From contig JAZQGH010000083.1 in assembly GCA_045539925.1 (NCBI GenBank), positions 14,168-78,167 of the forward strand: DNA of 64,000 nucleotides. The letters run 5' to 3'. This document shows, in pieces, positions 61,119 to 64,000 of this stretch; within the stretch, counting starts at the first letter, position 1, and every line of letters starts with the position of its first letter. This DNA comes from SFWF01 sp045539925. GTDB taxonomy: Bacteria; Bacillota; Clostridia; Oscillospirales; Acutalibacteraceae. The position numbers and the translations under genes are program-made. Under the pieces are notes generated by a model. That model saw nothing but the letters and a program-made list of their open reading frames with translations. It was not told the DNA's origin and did no database searches.

Positions 61119-61777
61119 TGTTTACTGACAAATATCATCTTACACCTGAACAAAGTCTGTTTCTTGCTAAAAAGAAGTGGGATGAAAATGTATATTGCGG
61201 TATGCGTATGGAAAATCGTGCTGTAACCTTTCCGCAGACAAAGACAATATTAGAGGGTGTCAATGTTCCAAATGTGCGTTTAGACGATATACAGGCTATT
61301 TTAAATATGCGTGATGCTTGGGGCTACATTTTAAAAACAATATCAGAACCGCTTCACCTTGATTATATTTGCAAGCTCAACGGCTTTATAGCACGAAATG
61401 AAGCTCTTGAATGGGGTGTTCTTCGCACCGGCTCTGTAGGAATATCGGGTACAGATTATCTGCCGCCCGTTCCGAATCGAGAGCAGGCAAGTAAAGAACT
61501 TGAGGTAATTCTAAACTCTGATGCCTCTGCCACCACAAAAGCACTTAACGTTTTCGCTTGGGGCACACGAAGTCAGTTGTTTTGGGACGGAAACAAGCGT
61601 ACAAGTCTTGCGGTCGCAAATAAAATATTGGTTAGTGCAGGCGCAGGTATGCTTACAATACGCGAGGACAATATGGAACAGTTCAATGAGCTGCTTGTAG
61701 ACTATTACAATACAGGCAGTGCCGAAGCACTTAAAGCGTTTTTGTACGACAACGCAATAACAGGGTTATCAGTTTAA
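61118..61777 (+). CDS. Fic domain protein with altered catalytic motif (His to Gln)
   Basis: 219 residues. The Fic core motif, normally HPFxDGNGR, reads QLFWDGNKR at 153-161. The catalytic histidine is glutamine and the proline leucine, while the phosphate-binding DGNxR is intact. The nucleotide codon is CAG with no sign of frame damage nearby. The N-terminal FPQTKTILEGV (about 38-48) resembles an inhibitory-helix region but does not fit [ST]xxxE[GN] exactly. Fic enzymes AMPylate or otherwise modify proteins; without the histidine the usual reaction is unlikely. Coupled to the XRE gene, a toxin-antitoxin-like or phage-defence arrangement. Followed by its own terminator. Confidence 0.85.
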   Translation: MFTDKYHLTPEQSLFLAKKKWDENVYCGMRMENRAVTFPQTKTILEGVNVPNVRLDDIQAILNMRDAWGYILKTISEPLHLDYICKLNGFIARNEALEWGVLRTGSVGISGTDYLPPVPNREQASKELEVILNSDASATTKALNVFAWGTRSQLFWDGNKRTSLAVANKILVSAGAGMLTIREDNMEQFNELLVDYYNTGSAEALKAFLYDNAITGLSV

Positions 61778-61787
61778 TATGGTTGTT

Positions 61788-61822
61788 TCCGCTCGTTTGG
61801 GTTATTCCGGCGAGCGGATTAT
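61788..61822 (+). terminator. Terminator after fic
   Basis: TCCGCTCG/CGAGCGGA stem (61788-61795 and 61811-61818), 15-base loop, then TTATTTTA. It begins 10 bases after the fic stop codon. Confidence 0.75.
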
Positions 61823-62147
61823 TTTATGTTAATTTTTTCTCGAAAGCTATATTGGGAATTTTTTGCACACCGTTCCCCCCTGTCGGTGCCCCAACGTTCT
61901 CAAAATACGCACTTTAGGATAATGGGGGATATTCCGCTTCGTTTTATGCAATATAAGATGTTATTTTGATTGTTTTTTTATATGCTTTTTGAGACCACAT
62001 ATGCATTAAAACAAGCAGTTTAATGCGTAATTAACTATATTTTTTGAACTGAAACAATAAAAAATTTTTTATCAGACAGGTTAGAGGGGGAAAAACTTCC
62101 CACCACCGGTTCCCATTGAAACACATATTTGTAATTTAAAGAGGGGG
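61823..62147. other. Gene-free stretch between fic and the sigma factor gene
   Basis: 325 AT-rich bases with no open frame carrying an RBS, no strong promoter and no repeat that I can support. A short C/G-rich island (61875-61895) and a GGGGGAT block stand out. On the minus strand a frame without a start reads like the end of some protein (GAPTGGNGVQKIPNIAF), possibly a remnant. Confidence 0.4.
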
Positions 62148-62930
62148 CTATCCTTTACGGTTTAAACCATTAGCCGCTTCACGTTCTAACCACTCTACGG
62201 TTAATTCTACGCTGCTTGCCTGCAGTCGTTCAAAACTTCCGAATCCTACACCACGCAAAGCTCTTCCAAAAAGCTCATCCGCAAATGGTTGCAGCTTCTT
62301 GTGGTGTTGTCCGTTGCCTAAACTGCGTAATGCCTTTTCGCATAGTCCCTTTGCTTTCCACTCGGTCACATCTTCTTTGGCGCATATATCAGCGAACTTC
62401 AACCCGTTATAGAAGCGGTCAATTATAATTCTTTGTTCAAGCTCCGTCAACCCTTTTATTTCTTTGAGCAGCACTTCTTTTAACCGCCTGTTAAACATTT
62501 CATCCTCTACCGCTTTAAATGCGTTTTCGGATGCATTATCGTGTAAGGTGTCACCTATGGTTAAATCGTCCGCTTCGCCGCTTACAGGTGTGTTGATGCT
62601 GATACTATGTGCTATTCCGTCCTGATAAGATGTGCGGCGGCAGAGTAATATATTTACTTGATTTTGAAGCGGATAAGTAATATAAGCACTCAGCTTGTAG
62701 CCGCTTCGAGGTTCAAAAGCCTGTACCGCTTCGGCCAAGGCAATAAAGCCCGACTGTATAATATCTTCTACCGTTACGCCGAAACAAATACATTTATCGT
62801 AATTAATAGCAAATGCTTTATTCGATAAATACGCTATTAAGTCTTTTACATTTTCCCACAGTTCGCCGTAATACTCTGTATAACCTGCTTGTATTTTTAC
62901 CGCTAATTCCTCATTTTGTAGGTTTGTCAA
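62148..62930 (-). CDS. Sigma-70 family RNA polymerase sigma factor, 5' end cut by the IS element
   Basis: About 255 native residues. Region 2 is VEDIIQSGFIALAEAVQAFEPRSGYKLSAYITYPLQNQV (about 53-91); region 4 is LTELEQRIIIDRFYNGLKFADICAKEDVTEWKAKG (about 160-194). A C-terminal extension of about 60 residues is unusual for such factors. The first five codons of the open frame (TTG ACA AAC CTA CA.) lie inside the IS481 terminal repeat, so the native start was lost. The first residues that match the family (NEELAVKIQAG) begin at the junction. Probably a mobile-element sigma factor controlling element genes. Whether it is still made depends on readthrough from the IS. Confidence 0.82.
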   Translation of the reverse strand: MTNLQNEELAVKIQAGYTEYYGELWENVKDLIAYLSNKAFAINYDKCICFGVTVEDIIQSGFIALAEAVQAFEPRSGYKLSAYITYPLQNQVNILLCRRTSYQDGIAHSISINTPVSGEADDLTIGDTLHDNASENAFKAVEDEMFNRRLKEVLLKEIKGLTELEQRIIIDRFYNGLKFADICAKEDVTEWKAKGLCEKALRSLGNGQHHKKLQPFADELFGRALRGVGFGSFERLQASSVELTVEWLEREAANGLNRKG

Positions 62931-62945
62931 TGATGTGTTACAAAA

Positions 62946-63884
62946 TTAGAAAACTTCGCCGTTAGAGATAAAAGCTTTGATGTAATCGGCAGGAGATTTC
63001 CAATTAAGAGGACGCATAGGAAAGTTATTGTATCTTCTGTTGTGTACAGAAAGTTGCTTTTTAAAGTCTTCAAATGAATAAAAAGAGTGTGTTGCATAAA
63101 AGTATTCGTTATCCTTGCGGTGAGAACGTTCTACTTTGCCGTTATGTCTGGGAGTATATGGTTTTATGAGCTTATGTCTTATCCCACACTGTTCGAGGCG
63201 CGCCTCGAACAGTGTGGGCGTTGGCTTTTGAGTGTTACCTAATTGCTTTGTAAATTCCATACCATTGTCTGTTTGAACACATTCTATCCTAAACGGAAAT
63301 TTCTCTATTAAATGCTTTAAGAACTGTGCTGATGAATATGAGCTATGCTCTTCAAATGCCTCTAAATAGCGAAATCTTGAGTACTCATCAATAGCGGTGT
63401 ATTGGTAAAACTTTTGTCCTTTTGCTTCGCCTACTATACAAGACTCAGGCACAAATTTTACATCTATTTGCACTCTTTGTCCCGGATATTGCATCTGCTC
63501 GTATGGTTTTGGTATATACTTCGGATTAGGTGGTTTTACTGCCATTTGACCTTGTTTTCGTAAAAGTCGGTATAATCCCGTTACGGAGCGTGTACATCCT
63601 CTTTGACGGAGTTTCACCCAAAACACTACTAATCCAGCATTCATATTGCGTTTTCGCATATCTGCTATTAGTTTTAATTCTTCGGGTGTATGCTCGTTTG
63701 GATGGTGATGTGGTCTGTGTGACTTATCTGCTAACGATTGCAAGGTTCCGTCGTATCTCTTTCGCCAACGGTAAACATATTGACGGTTGGTTTTGTATCT
63801 GATTGCTGCTTTGGTTACTCCATATTTCAAAGAATATTTAATTAAGGCTTGACGATACAGCATTGTTTGTGTTACAGTTTTCAT
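62946..63884 (-). CDS. IS481 family DDE transposase
   Basis: 312 residues. An N-terminal helix-turn-helix (YSLKYGVTKAAIRYKTNRQ, about 17-35) is followed by an rve integrase core with Asp141 (QIDVKF), Asp206 (QTDNGMEF) and Glu252 (NGKVERSH). The Asp-Glu spacing is 45 residues. The insert between them contains PTLFEARLEQCG, which is encoded by a 36-bp perfect palindrome. AGGAGG lies 14 bases before ATG 63884, further than usual, and both are in a subterminal inverted repeat. No frameshift or stop; the element looks active. Confidence 0.93.
   Translation of the reverse strand: MKTVTQTMLYRQALIKYSLKYGVTKAAIRYKTNRQYVYRWRKRYDGTLQSLADKSHRPHHHPNEHTPEELKLIADMRKRNMNAGLVVFWVKLRQRGCTRSVTGLYRLLRKQGQMAVKPPNPKYIPKPYEQMQYPGQRVQIDVKFVPESCIVGEAKGQKFYQYTAIDEYSRFRYLEAFEEHSSYSSAQFLKHLIEKFPFRIECVQTDNGMEFTKQLGNTQKPTPTLFEARLEQCGIRHKLIKPYTPRHNGKVERSHRKDNEYFYATHSFYSFEDFKKQLSVHNRRYNNFPMRPLNWKSPADYIKAFISNGEVF
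63183..63218. repeat. 36-bp perfect palindrome inside the transposase gene
   Basis: Arms 63183-63200 and 63201-63218 are exact reverse complements with no spacer and a GGCGCGCC centre. It encodes part of the transposase between the second Asp and the Glu. Confidence 0.95.
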
Positions 63885-63955
63885 GACGAATGGTTAATCC
63901 TCCTGTACGTTTTGATTCAGCAACTTAACTGTAACACAGGATTTTCCATTCGTCA
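63884..63955. repeat. Subterminal inverted repeat over the transposase start
   Basis: TGACGAATGGTTAATCC (63884-63900) pairs with GGATTTTCCATTCGTCA (63939-63955), 15 of 17 positions. The ATG begins in one arm and part of the RBS lies in the stem. In transcripts entering from outside the IS the start would be folded away. Confidence 0.75.
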
Positions 63956-64000
63956 CTCTTTTTTTATTCGCTACTGTAACACATCTATTGTAAACCTACA

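Larger units (their letters stand above)
62917..64000 (-). mobile_element. IS481 family insertion sequence, complete
   Basis: 1084 bp. Terminal inverted repeats are 26 bp: TGTAGGTTT...GATGTGTTACA at both ends, 21 of 26 identical, differing only in the middle six bases. The right repeat ends on the last base of the window, so the target duplication cannot be seen. It contains one transposase gene on the minus strand. Ends starting TGT and a single DDE gene near 312 codons fit IS481. The left end carries an outward TTGACA on the minus strand facing the sigma factor gene. Confidence 0.88.

Overview
The window looks like chromosomal DNA from an anaerobic, spore-former-related Clostridia (Bacillota), most likely an uncultured gut Oscillospirales- or Christensenellales-type organism. 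The basis is moderate GC content, Gram-positive gene orders (miaB-ylbF/ymcA-mutS-mutL-miaA; yggS-sepF-ylmH-divIVA-ileS-lspA-rluD), pyruvate formate-lyase under a ZTP (pfl-motif) riboswitch, a split transketolase, and many sigma-A type promoters with 17-bp spacers. The genus cannot be fixed from sequence alone.

Layout. 1-2739: glycogen phosphorylase (minus, C-terminus beyond the edge) and a 55-residue membrane peptide. 2903-7285: an operon of two M16-like proteins, lgt and folD. 7439-11552: an HtrA protease, a ZIP metal transporter and a large membrane protein of unknown function. 11971-18897: lon, ysxC, lysA, two acyltransferase-fold genes and azlCD. 18914-22061: consensus promoter, ZTP riboswitch with terminator, pflB and pflA. 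22242-28618: a copper ATPase with a CopZ-like domain at its C-terminus, a YitT-type protein, rpe, a MecA-like adaptor and a phosphohexomutase. 28654-34753: a cysteine-rich protein of unknown function, then ABC half-transporter / DUF1854 / ABC half-transporter. 35070-36177: tRNA-Leu(CAA) with a duplicated 3' end, then xpt. 36323-43702: tRNA modification and mismatch repair. 43677-55019: cell division, translation and envelope genes, ending in split transketolase. 55144-58704: a sugar or sugar-acid locus in decay, with one intact AraC regulator, a TIM-barrel isomerase, an AraC pseudogene, an MBL hydrolase and a remnant of an enolase-superfamily dehydratase.

From tRNA-Leu(UAA) at 58819 to the right edge the content changes to mobile DNA. 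There is a minus-strand run of small phage-like genes ending in a sigma-like HTH protein, a divergent promoter region with repeated operator-like motifs, an XRE-Fic pair, and a sigma factor gene. The 5' end of that sigma factor gene is cut by a complete IS481-type element (62917-64000), whose right terminal repeat ends on the last base of the window.

The features most worth follow-up are: a 160-bp non-coding repeat present at two unrelated intergenic sites; the 85-bp duplication of a tRNA 3' end plus its terminator; a Fic protein whose motif histidine is replaced by glutamine, beside a regulated divergent promoter; an orphan consensus promoter antisense to the phage-like genes; a 36-bp perfect palindrome inside the transposase gene; and the IS insertion at the sigma factor start. 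The ZTP riboswitch is a known class, but it is very clearly readable here.
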